Origin: Neobacillus kokaensis
GTDB taxonomy: Bacteria > Bacillota > Bacilli > Bacillales > Cytobacillaceae
Length of the DNA stretch: 64,000 bases
Direction: 5' to 3'
NCBI RefSeq assembly: GCF_014656545.1
Contig: NZ_BNDS01000002.1
Span: forward strand, 114,877-178,876
Shown: positions 52,451-62,910 of the stretch, piece after piece
How the letters are laid out: every line of letters begins with the position of its first letter
Numbering within the stretch: the stretch's first letter is position 1
Notes under the pieces: generated by a model
What the model saw: the letters and a program-made list of their open reading frames with translations, nothing else
Told to the model about the DNA's origin: nothing
Databases searched by the model: none
Made by a program: the position numbers and the translations under genes

Positions 52451-53517
52451 TAAGCTTCCCTCCCGCTTAATCGAAGATATTCTTCCTTTTGTTTGGCAAT
52501 CGTCCAAGTCGGCCTTTCAAAAACATGATCAAATAAGTCATTCACATTCGCTTTTGGGTAATTCTCCATGTCTTTAACAGCCTGATCAACCTCATTGGAA
52601 ATCTCTTCTGTTATCTTGTGAACCCAATTTTCATCCCAGAAACCATTATTCTTCATATATCTCTCAATTCGAAGGAGCGGATCACGGGTATTTCTAATCG
52701 TCTCGCTTTTCGATTGATCCCGGTATTTGAAAGGATCATCTGCGGTTGTATGGGCACCATATCTATAGGTCACGGCTTCGATTAAGGTTGGTCCCCCGCC
52801 ATTACGTCCCCTGTTAAGCGCCTCCAAAGTGTTAAAATAAACAGCGAATACATCATTTCCGTCAATCCGAACGCCAGGCATATTATAGGCAAGTGCCTTT
52901 TGAGCAATGGTCCTTGAGTTCATTTGCTTTTCAACCGGAACAGAAATCGCAAAGCCGTTATTTTGGTTAAAGAAAACCGCAGGGGCTTGAAACACGCTGG
53001 CGAAGTTTAACCCTTCATGGAAGTCTCCCTCTGAAGTCGCTCCGTCGCCAAAATAGGCAATAGCCGCATTCTTTGTCCCTTTTCGTTTTTCCGCCATTGC
53101 CGCCCCTGCTGCATGCGGTATTTGGGTAGCTATTGGAACAGCAGGAGGAAAAATCTTTTGCCCATCATCAGGTACACAGCCCTCCACACGTCCATTCCAA
53201 TACAGCAGCGTCCGCATCATACCGGCACCAAATGTTAACGTTGCACCGTGGTCACGGTAGGTTGGGAAGATCCAATCATCCTTATCAAGTGCCAAAGCAC
53301 TCCCGACCTGTGATGCCTCTTGACCCTCAAATGGGGCGTATGTTCCAAGTCTTCCCTGGCGCTGTAAACTAACGGCTTTACGGTCAAAAGTCCTGATGCG
53401 GACAATGTGATAGTAAAAGCTTTTAACAAGCTCTTCTGTGATTTTTTCCTTGTATTGTTCGTGCAGTAACAGTCCATTTTCATCCACAACCTGTAAAATT
53501 GGAAAGTCAGCTAACAT
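52450..53517 (-). CDS. 2-oxo acid dehydrogenase E1 component, alpha subunit (PdhA-like)
   Basis: A 355-residue thiamine diphosphate-dependent subunit. The start MLADFPILQVVDENG follows GAGG at 8 nt. The ThDP motif GDGATSEGDFHEGLNFASVF...NN (from about residue 167) is intact, as is the phosphorylation-loop-like YRYGAHTTADDP. It resembles PdhA and BkdA families. Sitting beside an aromatic amino acid dehydrogenase, it may decarboxylate phenylpyruvate; that is inference. Confidence 0.9.
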   Translation of the reverse strand: MLADFPILQVVDENGLLLHEQYKEKITEELVKSFYYHIVRIRTFDRKAVSLQRQGRLGTYAPFEGQEASQVGSALALDKDDWIFPTYRDHGATLTFGAGMMRTLLYWNGRVEGCVPDDGQKIFPPAVPIATQIPHAAGAAMAEKRKGTKNAAIAYFGDGATSEGDFHEGLNFASVFQAPAVFFNQNNGFAISVPVEKQMNSRTIAQKALAYNMPGVRIDGNDVFAVYFNTLEALNRGRNGGGPTLIEAVTYRYGAHTTADDPFKYRDQSKSETIRNTRDPLLRIERYMKNNGFWDENWVHKITEEISNEVDQAVKDMENYPKANVNDLFDHVFERPTWTIAKQKEEYLRLSGREA

Positions 53518-53549
53518 ATAGATCACCTCATCTTCTTGAAGTTGGCTCA

Positions 53550-54692
53550 TTATTTACCAATAGTCCATTTAGGGCGCTTCGTATGGGAGAAAAAGCTATT
53601 AAGTCTTTTGCCATCTTCTAACCGTTTTTCGCATAATCGATTTGCCGCCTGGACAGTTGTAATATCATCTAATTTTGCTTGCTTATAAACTTCTAATAAT
53701 GAATCGTAGATGGATTTTGTTTTCTTTAACACGCGTTCTTTGTTATAGCCGTATAGTTCATCAGCCACTTGAATTAACCCGCCTGCATTGACAATATAAT
53801 CCGGGGCATATAGAATCCCTTTTTGCTTTAATATTTCCCCGTGTTTTTCCGTCAGCAGCTGATTATTAGCTGAACCGACAACAGCTTTTACTTGTAACTG
53901 GTTAATCGTTATATCATTAATAATCCCACCTAAAGCGCACGGAACAAATACATCGGCCGATATAGCATACAGCTCATCCCCGCTTACAACCTGGGTGTTT
54001 CCTCCCAACTGCTTAGCACGTTCTTGAATCGCTTGTATGGACTTTTGATTGATATCACTTACATAAAGATTAGCGCCGGCTTCAAGCAACTGCTCAGCAA
54101 CCTTGAAGCCTACCTTTCCCAGCCCTTGAATGATATAGGTTTTACCAGAGAGCTCTTCGCTGCCAAAAATGGTTTTATTCGTTGCTTTTAACCCATAAAT
54201 GACCCCAAGTGAAGTGGGCACGGATGAATCACCGCTGCCCCCATAGGCTTCAGGTACACCGACAATGCAGTTTGTTTCCCTTGAAGCATGAACAAAATCC
54301 TCCGTTGAAGTTCCCATATCCGTCCCTGTATAAAAACGGCCATTAAGAGAATCGACAAACTGACCAAAAGCTCTGAACATAGCCGGTGTTTTGTCCTTTA
54401 AAGGATCACCGATAATCACCGCTTTTCCCCCGCCAAAGTCTACATCGGCAGCCGCACATTTATACGTCATTCCCCTTGATAGTCTCAAGACATCCTCTAA
54501 TGCATCCTCCACTGAAGAATATGGATGCATCCGGCAGCCGCCTAATGCAGGACCAAGGGTAGTATTATGAATGGCGATAATCGCCTTTAGACCAGTATTA
54601 GGGTCATTGCAAAAAACAATTTGCTCATGCTCATGCATTTTTTCCAAAATAGTTGATTGGAGCGATCCATCTTGTGCCTTTATTGCGTTCAT
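53550..54692 (-). CDS. Leu/Phe/Val dehydrogenase family, probably phenylalanine dehydrogenase
   Basis: A 380-residue NAD-dependent amino acid dehydrogenase. The catalytic lysines lie in [27 protein letters not shown] and the NAD fold in [15 protein letters not shown]. The long segments around [17 protein letters not shown] and [14 protein letters not shown], and the C-terminus (NSFF...KPKWTI-like), read closer to Lysinibacillus/B. badius phenylalanine dehydrogenase as I know it than to leucine dehydrogenase. It would turn L-phenylalanine into phenylpyruvate. First gene of the module; a CcpA-like site lies upstream. Confidence 0.82.
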   Translation of the reverse strand: MNAIKAQDGSLQSTILEKMHEHEQIVFCNDPNTGLKAIIAIHNTTLGPALGGCRMHPYSSVEDALEDVLRLSRGMTYKCAAADVDFGGGKAVIIGDPLKDKTPAMFRAFGQFVDSLNGRFYTGTDMGTSTEDFVHASRETNCIVGVPEAYGGSGDSSVPTSLGVIYGLKATNKTIFGSEELSGKTYIIQGLGKVGFKVAEQLLEAGANLYVSDINQKSIQAIQERAKQLGGNTQVVSGDELYAISADVFVPCALGGIINDITINQLQVKAVVGSANNQLLTEKHGEILKQKGILYAPDYIVNAGGLIQVADELYGYNKERVLKKTKSIYDSLLEVYKQAKLDDITTVQAANRLCEKRLEDGKRLNSFFSHTKRPKWTIGK

Positions 54693-54724
54693 CATGTTAC
54701 CTCCACTCTGTTTTTCATCACCCG

Positions 54725-54738
54725 AGATAGCGCTTTCA
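54725..54738. promoter_or_regulatory. Near-consensus CcpA (cre) site
   Basis: On the minus strand TGAAAGCGCTATCT matches the pseudo-palindromic cre consensus TGWNANCGNTNWCA at all but the last base. It lies about 35 bp before the amino acid dehydrogenase ATG, so would block transcription in glucose. Confidence 0.55.
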
Positions 54739-54896
54739 CGAAAACTGATGACAATTAAGAAAATTGTGTTTATACTATTATGATAGTGAAAACAAATAGC
54801 TAATTACATAACACAATGCATAATTTTTAAGTCCACACTATACATTTTGAATAAGTTTTCTATGAAAAAACTTCATTTTAAAAGGAGGGCATTTTA

Positions 54897-55349
54897 ATGG
54901 ATCAAATCGATATTTGTCTTCTAAAGCTCCTTCAAGAGAATGCACGGATGACCATCAGTGAATTGTCAAAGAAGTTATCACTTAGCCGCCCAAGTATTTC
55001 CGAGCGATTAAACAGATTGCAGGAACAGGGGATTATTGATGGTTTTAGTGCGCGTATTTGTCCTAAGAAGATTGGCCGCGATGTCGTTGTGTATATTCAA
55101 CTGAGTGAAATTAAAATACTTTCTTATACAGATTTTGAGGACTGGATTAAAAACGACCCTGATATTGTCGAATGCCACCGGCTGACAGGTGCCGTCAGTT
55201 ATTTATTGAAAGCCGCCGTAACAGGAATGGAACATCTAAGCAGCCTAATAGACCGGCTGACGCCATATGGTAATGTCAATACATCCATCGTCTTGTCATC
55301 ACCCGTTCCGTTTCGCTGCATCACACCACACGCAGTAATGCAGGAATAA
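54897..55349 (+). CDS. Lrp/AsnC family transcriptional regulator
   Basis: A 150-residue regulator with an N-terminal helix-turn-helix (ISELSKKLSLSRPSISERLNRLQEQGII) and a C-terminal RAM/ligand domain (VVVYIQLSEIKIL...ECHRLTGAVSYLLKAAV). AAAGGAGGG precedes the ATG. It is divergent from the dehydrogenase operon and is the likely local regulator, sensing an amino acid. Confidence 0.9.
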   Translation: MDQIDICLLKLLQENARMTISELSKKLSLSRPSISERLNRLQEQGIIDGFSARICPKKIGRDVVVYIQLSEIKILSYTDFEDWIKNDPDIVECHRLTGAVSYLLKAAVTGMEHLSSLIDRLTPYGNVNTSIVLSSPVPFRCITPHAVMQE

Positions 55350-55354
55350 AAAAT

Positions 55355-55397
55355 GGTGTCAGGCACCATGTGAAAATTTCACATGGTGCCTGACACC
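55355..55397. repeat. Dispersed 43-bp palindrome, copy 2 (bidirectional terminator)
   Basis: GGTGTCAGGCACCATGTG arms around AAAATTT; near-identical to 28088-28132. It lies between two convergent genes, the Lrp-type regulator and mnmA. Confidence 0.85.
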
Positions 55398-55400
55398 GAT

Positions 55401-56525
<1,125 letters not shown>

Positions 56526-56558
56526 TCACCTCTCTTTGCCTAAATTAGGCGTTACAAT

Positions 56559-57701
56559 TTATTTTCTAAGACGCGAAACGACTTTTGCAGTCTCTTCAGC
56601 CGCCTTGATGATTTCTTCCGTTGTGTTGTTATAACCGAAGCTAAAGCGGATAGAGTTTGTTAACCGCTCCGAATTCTTGCCAAACATCGCAACAAGCACG
56701 TGCGACGGCTCGATTGAACCGGCCGTACAAGCAGAACCGCTTGATACCGCAATTCCGGCCAAATCTAAATTGACCAGCATAGCTTCGACATTTGATTCCG
56801 GAAAGCTTAAGTTTAATACATGCGGCAATGATTGTTCAAGCAATCCGTTTACAGTGAATTCGATTTCTTGTTCACGCAGTGTTTCCATCAACATTTTTTT
56901 AAAGCCAAGGAATTTCCCCCGCTTTGCTTCCCGATCTTCAGCAGCAAGCGTAACAGCTTTGTGGAAGCCCGCGATTGAGGCAACATTTTCCGTTCCCGCA
57001 CGCCTTTTTCTTTCTTGTTCACCGCCAAATAAACGGGGCGAAATTTTCACATTAGATCCGACATAAAGGAATCCAATTCCTTTTGGACCATTTATTTTAT
57101 GAGCTGAAACTGACAACAAATCAATCCCGCTCTCCGCTACATCAATTTTTTCCATCCCATACGCCTGAACAGCATCTGTATGGAATTTCGCTTGGTGATC
57201 CTTTAGGAGCTGTCCAATTTCTTTAATCGGCTGCAGCGTGCCAACTTCATTATTGCCATACATGACCGAAACCAAGATGGTATCATCTCTTAAAGCTGCT
57301 TCAAGTTGATTAATGGAGATACGGCCAGTTTCATCTACCGGCAAATAGGTAACCTCAAAGCCCATCTTTTCTAACCTTTGGCAGGCATGAAGAACAGCGT
57401 GATGTTCAATCTGTGTTGTAATAATATGCTTTCCTTGATGTTGGTAGTTCTCAGCAACACCAAATAATGCCATGTTATCAGCCTCAGTACCGCCGCTTGT
57501 AAAAATAATCTCGTTTTCTTTCGCCCCAATGCTGTTTGCCATTGCTGCCCGGGCTACATCAAGATAATGCCTTGCTTCCCGTCCAAATGAATGGATGCTC
57601 GATGGATTTCCAAACGTTTCATTCATTACTTGGAGCATTTTTTCTATAACCTTTGGGTGCATCGGAGAGGTCGCGGCATGATCGAGATAGATTCTTTCCA
57701 T
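56559..57701 (-). CDS. Cysteine desulfurase (YrvO-type)
   Basis: A 380-residue PLP enzyme. The start MERIYLDHAATSPMHP follows AAGGTG. The PLP lysine is in SVSAHKINGPKG and the sulfur-carrying cysteine is in SSGSACTAGSIEPSHVL. It supplies sulfur to MnmA, encoded just downstream; the pair is typical of bacilli, where it is called YrvO. Confidence 0.93.
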   Translation of the reverse strand: MERIYLDHAATSPMHPKVIEKMLQVMNETFGNPSSIHSFGREARHYLDVARAAMANSIGAKENEIIFTSGGTEADNMALFGVAENYQHQGKHIITTQIEHHAVLHACQRLEKMGFEVTYLPVDETGRISINQLEAALRDDTILVSVMYGNNEVGTLQPIKEIGQLLKDHQAKFHTDAVQAYGMEKIDVAESGIDLLSVSAHKINGPKGIGFLYVGSNVKISPRLFGGEQERKRRAGTENVASIAGFHKAVTLAAEDREAKRGKFLGFKKMLMETLREQEIEFTVNGLLEQSLPHVLNLSFPESNVEAMLVNLDLAGIAVSSGSACTAGSIEPSHVLVAMFGKNSERLTNSIRFSFGYNNTTEEIIKAAEETAKVVSRLRK

Positions 57702-57746
57702 CTTTACACCTTCAATCAAAATAATTCTCTACTATTAATTTTGTCA

Positions 57747-58166
57747 TTAAATATAAAACATATAACCTTCAAGATCGTTGTCATCACTATGACTGGCTAA
57801 ATCCTCAAGTGTTGTATTGTCAAGCACATCTTTAATGGCATCGCGGATGCGAATCCATAGCTCACGCTTTGCCGGTTCTTCATCTTCGATTCCTTCAACG
57901 GGTGTAATTGGTCCTTCCAATACACGAATAACATCACCAGCTGTAATTTTTGAAGGAACATCCGATAAAATATAGCCTCCGTATGCCCCTCTGATACTTT
58001 TTACCAAACCGGCGTTTCTAAGCGGTGCAATCAATTGTTCTAAATAGTGCTCTGATAAATCATTAGCCTGAGCAATTGTTTTAAGGGAAGTCGGCCCCTC
58101 ACCGTAGTTTTTTGCCAGTTCAATCATAATGGTAAGACCATAGCGGCCTTTAGTAGAAATTTTCAT
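57747..58166 (-). CDS. cymR: Cysteine metabolism repressor CymR (Rrf2 family)
   Basis: A 139-residue Rrf2-type winged-helix repressor (MKISTKGRYGLTIMIELAKNYG...GLVKSIRGAYGGYILSD). The Rrf2 Fe-S cysteines are absent, as in CymR. In B. subtilis it acts with CysK to repress cysteine-synthesis genes. AAGGAG precedes the ATG; divergent from rarA. Confidence 0.93.
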   Translation of the reverse strand: MKISTKGRYGLTIMIELAKNYGEGPTSLKTIAQANDLSEHYLEQLIAPLRNAGLVKSIRGAYGGYILSDVPSKITAGDVIRVLEGPITPVEGIEDEEPAKRELWIRIRDAIKDVLDNTTLEDLASHSDDNDLEGYMFYI

Positions 58167-58368
58167 TTCGTTCACTCCTTGTTCTAAACATTTTTATCAA
58201 ATAAAGGCGGTTTAAAGCAAATTTTCCGCATAACTCATCCTTTTTCTAAAAAAATCCACAGTAAATAGATAGGCATTAGAAATTATATCATATTCTTCTT
58301 CAATATGCTTTTTCAAGCGAAAATGGTATTGTATAAGGAGTGAAGTTTACTTTGGAGAGATGATTATA

Positions 58369-59637
58369 ATGCAAAAACCATTAGCATTTCGCATGCGGCC
58401 ACGAACAATTGAGGAAGTCGTCGGCCAGCAGCATCTTGTCGGCGATGGAAAAATCATTGCCCGAATGGTCAAAGCCAAGCAGCTGACCTCAATGATTTTG
58501 TACGGCCCGCCGGGAATCGGTAAAACCTCAATTGCCAGCGCAATCGCCGGCAGTACAAAGTATGCATTTCGGACGCTGAATGCCGTCACCAATAATAAAA
58601 AAGATATGGAAATTGTCGCTGCCGAAGCGAAAATGTCTGGAAAAGTAATTCTGCTTCTTGATGAGGTACACCGCTTAGATAAAGCAAAGCAGGATTTCCT
58701 CTTACCCTATTTGGAAAATGGAATGATTGTGTTAATTGGGGCTACAACAAGCAACCCTTATCATGCAATTAACCCGGCCATTCGCAGCAGGTGTCAAATT
58801 TTCGAACTAAAGCCGTTAACCCCCGATGAGGTGAAAGAGGCATTACTGATTGCACTTAAGGATGACGAACGCGGATTAGGAAAAATAAAAGTAGACATTT
58901 CAGAGGATGCCTTACATCATTTTGCACAGGGTTCTGGCGGTGATGTGAGAAGTTCATTAAATGCTCTCGAATTAGCCGTTATGTCTACGGACCAAGACGA
59001 AGATGGTGTCATCCACATCGATGTACAGACTGCCGAGGAGTGTTTGCAAAAGAAAAGTATTGCCGCGGATAAAGACGGTGACGCCCATTATGATGTCGTC
59101 TCCGCTTTTCAGAAATCAATCCGCGGCAGCGATGTTAATGCCGCGCTGCATTATTTGGGACGGCTGATTGAAGCAGGTGACCTGCCAAGCATCAGCAGAA
59201 GATTGATTGTCATTGCCTATGAAGATATCGGACTAGCAAATCCGCAGGCGGGTGCACGTACCTTGGCAGCAATTGAAACAGCGGAACGGATCGGTTTTCC
59301 TGAAGCGAGGATACCGCTTGCCAATGCCGTTATTGAACTATGTTTGTCACCTAAATCCAATTCTGCCATTTTAGCGATTGATGCAGCATTAAGTGATATT
59401 CAAAAAGGCATCACAGGCGATGTGCCGGACCACTTGAAGGATGCCCATTATCAAGGAGCAAAAGAACTGGGAAGAGGCATCGGCTATTTGTATCCTCATG
59501 ATTACGACAACGGCTGGGTCCAGCAGCAATACCTGCCGGACAAAATCCGCAGCAAACGATATTATGAGCCGAAGAAAACCGGCAAATTTGAGCAGGCCTT
59601 CGCGAGTGTTTACGAAAAGCTTACACGAAATAAATAA
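58369..59637 (+). CDS. rarA: Replication-associated recombination protein RarA (MgsA/WRNIP1)
   Basis: A 422-residue clamp-loader-like AAA+ ATPase. Walker A is YGPPGIGKTSIASAI, Walker B is LLLDEVHRLDKAKQDFLL, the sensor loop is IGATTSNPYHAINPAIRSRC. The C-terminal half has the tetramerisation and DUF812 parts. It acts at stalled forks. The second ATG (MQKPLAF) is chosen because GGAG is 11 nt upstream. Confidence 0.95.
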   Translation: MQKPLAFRMRPRTIEEVVGQQHLVGDGKIIARMVKAKQLTSMILYGPPGIGKTSIASAIAGSTKYAFRTLNAVTNNKKDMEIVAAEAKMSGKVILLLDEVHRLDKAKQDFLLPYLENGMIVLIGATTSNPYHAINPAIRSRCQIFELKPLTPDEVKEALLIALKDDERGLGKIKVDISEDALHHFAQGSGGDVRSSLNALELAVMSTDQDEDGVIHIDVQTAEECLQKKSIAADKDGDAHYDVVSAFQKSIRGSDVNAALHYLGRLIEAGDLPSISRRLIVIAYEDIGLANPQAGARTLAAIETAERIGFPEARIPLANAVIELCLSPKSNSAILAIDAALSDIQKGITGDVPDHLKDAHYQGAKELGRGIGYLYPHDYDNGWVQQQYLPDKIRSKRYYEPKKTGKFEQAFASVYEKLTRNK

Positions 59638-59644
59638 CTAAGAA

Positions 59645-59672
59645 TCCCCTTGTAACATTGCTTACAAGGGGA
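59645..59672. terminator. Bidirectional terminator between rarA and trhO
   Basis: CCCCTTGTAA/TTACAAGGGG stem followed by ATGTTTTTA on the plus strand. Confidence 0.75.
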
Positions 59673-59683
59673 TGTTTTTAAAA

Positions 59684-60658
59684 TCAGCCATTTTTCACAG
59701 TGAGTTCTTCGCCAATTTCCTTTAATCTTTCGGCTATTTGTTCATCTGTTAAATGATGTTCCTTCACATATAAATTCCTTGGATGCACCCTGCATTCATG
59801 TGTACAGCCGCGCAAATATTTATGCTCATTTTCTTCGGAACAAATAATTTGTTTATTACATTCCGGATTAGCGCAGTTTACATAGCGTTCACATGGTTCA
59901 CCGGTAAAGTGATCTTTTCCGACAATGACATGTTCTGTTCGGTTAATTGGGACACTAATTCGTTCGTCAAATACATAGCATTGTCCATCCCATAATTGTC
60001 CTTGAACTTCAGGGTCTTTTCCGTAGGATACAATCCCGCCATGCAATTGCCCCACATCTTCAAAGCCTTCTTTAACAAGCCAGCCGGAAAACTTTTCACA
60101 GCGAATACCGCCTGTACAATAAGTCAAAATCTTTTTTCCTTCAAACTGCTGTTTATTTTCCCGAATCCAATCTGGAAGTTCACGAAAGGCTTTAATATCA
60201 GGACGGATCGCCCCTCTAAAATGACCTAAATCAAATTCGTAATCATTTCTAGCATCAATCACAACCGTCTCTTCGTCCTGCATTGCTTCAAAGAACTCTT
60301 TTGGATTTAAATGTTGACCAGTTATTTGATTCGGATTAATATCATCCTCTAATCGAAGTGTTACAAGCTCAGCCCGCGGGCGGACATGCATCTTTTTAAA
60401 AGCATGATCATCTGCCTCATCCACTTTAAACACCATTTCCGCGAAGCGTGCATCCTCTTTCATGGTTTTCATATATTGGTCAGTCTGCTCAATCGTTCCA
60501 GATACAGTTCCATTGATCCCTTCCGCCGCCACAAGAATGCGTCCTTTTAGGCCAAGGTCTTTACAAAACTGTAAATGCTGTACTGCAAATTCCTCTGGAT
60601 TCTCGATTGGTACATACATGTAATAAAGCAGTACTCTATATGGTTTGTTTTCTATCAT
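59684..60658 (-). CDS. trhO: Oxygen-dependent tRNA uridine(34) hydroxylase TrhO (rhodanese family)
   Basis: A 324-residue YceA/UPF0176 protein. The central rhodanese domain has its cysteine in [17 protein letters not shown]; a C-terminal cysteine-rich part ([17 protein letters not shown]) follows. TrhO hydroxylates U34 of tRNA using O2. It complements the prephenate-dependent TrhP1/TrhP2 route also encoded in this window. Confidence 0.92.
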   Translation of the reverse strand: MIENKPYRVLLYYMYVPIENPEEFAVQHLQFCKDLGLKGRILVAAEGINGTVSGTIEQTDQYMKTMKEDARFAEMVFKVDEADDHAFKKMHVRPRAELVTLRLEDDINPNQITGQHLNPKEFFEAMQDEETVVIDARNDYEFDLGHFRGAIRPDIKAFRELPDWIRENKQQFEGKKILTYCTGGIRCEKFSGWLVKEGFEDVGQLHGGIVSYGKDPEVQGQLWDGQCYVFDERISVPINRTEHVIVGKDHFTGEPCERYVNCANPECNKQIICSEENEHKYLRGCTHECRVHPRNLYVKEHHLTDEQIAERLKEIGEELTVKNG

Positions 60659-60856
60659 GTTCTTCTACCCCTATCTTATATTTGCAAGATATAAGCATGT
60701 AGGTTTATTTAAATTGAACCACTTTTCTCTTACAAATCATTTATTGAAAAAAATTTTTTAACTTTTTCCCTAAGTTATTATTTTTATATAAAAATCCTTA
60801 AATTGCAATGGGAATAATTGTTTTTCTGTAAAAACCTCAGCTGACTGCCCCATGCT

Positions 60857-61804
60857 TTAGGCGGCTACATCCCGCTTTTTGAAAATAACAAAGGCCAAAA
60901 CCTGAAAAATCACAAAGTATATCAGCAGCATGAGAATTGAGAAAGGCAGTGTCATTCCCTCTACAATTGGTGTTCCTTCAAAGTATTGCATTAAATCAGT
61001 GTTGGCAAACAAAATATATTTCGCCCAAGAATATTTTAGTGAAATCAATGCGGTAAATTGAGCACCTGTAAACAATAGAAAAATAGACAAGCCAATGGCA
61101 AGCGAGCTGTTACGGAATACAGACGATATCATATACGCCATAGTTGCCAGCATAATCATGTCAATGGAGCTTAAACCATAATAAATTAATAGGTGGATCA
61201 CCATATTTTGCTCCGTCACGCGGCCATTATAGTAATTTAAATATGGCACTGCTTTATCTGGCATTCCAAATAGAATCGCTCCTAGAACACTTGAAAAAAC
61301 AAACAGGACAGCTAATAAAAATAGTGCAAACAAGATAACTGTTATGTATTTTGAAACTAAAATTTTGCTGCGATTAATCGGTCTGATCAGAAGCAGTTTA
61401 ATGGTTCCCCAATTAAATTCACTCGCCACAATCCCCGCTGCAATAATAATCGTAAATAAACCAGCAAGAACAATAAGCTCTGAAGCATCTTTTACAAATG
61501 TCCAAACATTGTATTTTTCTTGCGGAGGAAAATTGTGTTTGATCCGATAATCATTTATAGCGATTTCTTTTTTAAAAAATTGCTGTTCCATTTTAGAGGT
61601 ACTTTGCTGTAATTGCCGCTTTAAAGCATCGTTCTCCTGGTTCAATGTTTGAGTCCAATGTTGATCAGCCACTTCCGGTCCCTTTTCCTGGTACTTAAAA
61701 AAGGCACCGACAATCGACGTAGCAATAATAAGAATTGCAATCATTACATAGGTTCCAGGACGTTTAAAAATTTTCATCCATTCATTTTTGATTAAATTAA
61801 TCAC
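60857..61804 (-). CDS. ABC transporter permease (ABC-2 type)
   Basis: A 315-residue membrane protein with about six hydrophobic spans. A GTG start follows AAGGAGG and overlaps the ATPase end by 8 bp. An extracellular helical loop after the first span (residues about 40-90) and the IRPINRSKILVSKYITV segment are typical. It forms an exporter with the ATPase encoded just upstream. Confidence 0.88.
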   Translation of the reverse strand: MINLIKNEWMKIFKRPGTYVMIAILIIATSIVGAFFKYQEKGPEVADQHWTQTLNQENDALKRQLQQSTSKMEQQFFKKEIAINDYRIKHNFPPQEKYNVWTFVKDASELIVLAGLFTIIIAAGIVASEFNWGTIKLLLIRPINRSKILVSKYITVILFALFLLAVLFVFSSVLGAILFGMPDKAVPYLNYYNGRVTEQNMVIHLLIYYGLSSIDMIMLATMAYMISSVFRNSSLAIGLSIFLLFTGAQFTALISLKYSWAKYILFANTDLMQYFEGTPIVEGMTLPFSILMLLIYFVIFQVLAFVIFKKRDVAA

Positions 61805-62723
61805 GGCTGGCTTCCTCCTTTTTCCCTGTAACTTCAAGGAAGCGGTCCTCCAAAGTTTTAGCGGTTTCTTTTATTCCGTAGATTTGAAGGTCTTCGGCCG
61901 CTAACATTTTTACCAGTTTTGGAATTTCTCCCTTAGGCACCTGCACTGTAATGCCATTTTTAGAAAGGCTTGTCCGAACGTCTGGATATGACGACTGCAT
62001 CAACTTTATTGCTGTTTCACCTGGTGTGACTTCCAGCTCAAATAAAGTGTCTGTGCTGCTGACAAATTCCTTCACCTGCTGTACATCGATTAACTGTCCA
62101 TTTTGTATAATTCCAATCCTGTCGCACATCATTTCCATTTCTGACAGCAGGTGGCTGGATACGATGACCGCCATGTTTTTTTCACGTGCTAGAAGCCTTA
62201 CATAGTCGCGAATTTCTCTAATCCCTGCTGGGTCGAGTCCGTTCGTCGGTTCATCCAGAATGAGAACATCTGGGTCATGGAGAAGACACTGTGCCAGCCC
62301 TAAACGCTGCCTCATACCGAGTGAATACGTTTTTACCTTATCATTGATACGGTCTTTTAGGCCAACAAGCTCCACTGTTTCAGCGATTTTTTCCTTCGTG
62401 ATGCCTTTTGACATCCGCGCATAGTGGACTAGATTTTGATAGCCAGTAAGGAATTTATACATTTCTGGGTTTTCAACAATCGCTCCGATGTGGCTGACCG
62501 CCGCTTCAAAGTCTGTTTTAATGCTTGAGCCGCCGATGGTAATATCCCCTGATGTGATTCCCATCAGGCCGACAATCATCCGAATCGTCGTCGTTTTCCC
62601 GGCACCATTCGGCCCCAGGAACCCGAAAACTTCGCCTTTATTTACCTGGAAGTTGATATTGTCAATAATCGTTCTTCCCTTAATCACTTTTGTTACATTT
62701 TTAAGCACAACGATAGATTCCAA
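61797..62723 (-). CDS. ABC transporter ATP-binding protein
   Basis: A 308-residue ATPase. Walker A GPNGAGKTTTIR (about 38-49), signature YSLGMRQRLGLAQCL, Walker B VLILDEPTNGLDPAG and the H-loop SSHLLSEME are intact. The C-terminal extension (about 225-308) is typical of ABC-2/bacitracin-type exporters. No neighbouring sensor genes, so the substrate is unknown. Confidence 0.93.
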   Translation of the reverse strand: MESIVVLKNVTKVIKGRTIIDNINFQVNKGEVFGFLGPNGAGKTTTIRMIVGLMGITSGDITIGGSSIKTDFEAAVSHIGAIVENPEMYKFLTGYQNLVHYARMSKGITKEKIAETVELVGLKDRINDKVKTYSLGMRQRLGLAQCLLHDPDVLILDEPTNGLDPAGIREIRDYVRLLAREKNMAVIVSSHLLSEMEMMCDRIGIIQNGQLIDVQQVKEFVSSTDTLFELEVTPGETAIKLMQSSYPDVRTSLSKNGITVQVPKGEIPKLVKMLAAEDLQIYGIKETAKTLEDRFLEVTGKKEEASRD

Positions 62724-62910
62724 AGTGTTACTCCTCTCTCCTGCAAATTGACGCTATTACAGTTTACCTTATTATGGTGGAATTTTCCTGTTTTGTTTTA
62801 TTTTTAAATGTTAACAAAAGGTTCAAATTATCTTTCTACAAATTTCGATATTTTTCTATAAAATTATGGTTGGATGATCATCTTTTTGGAGAGGAAGTGG
62901 CTTTGGCCTT

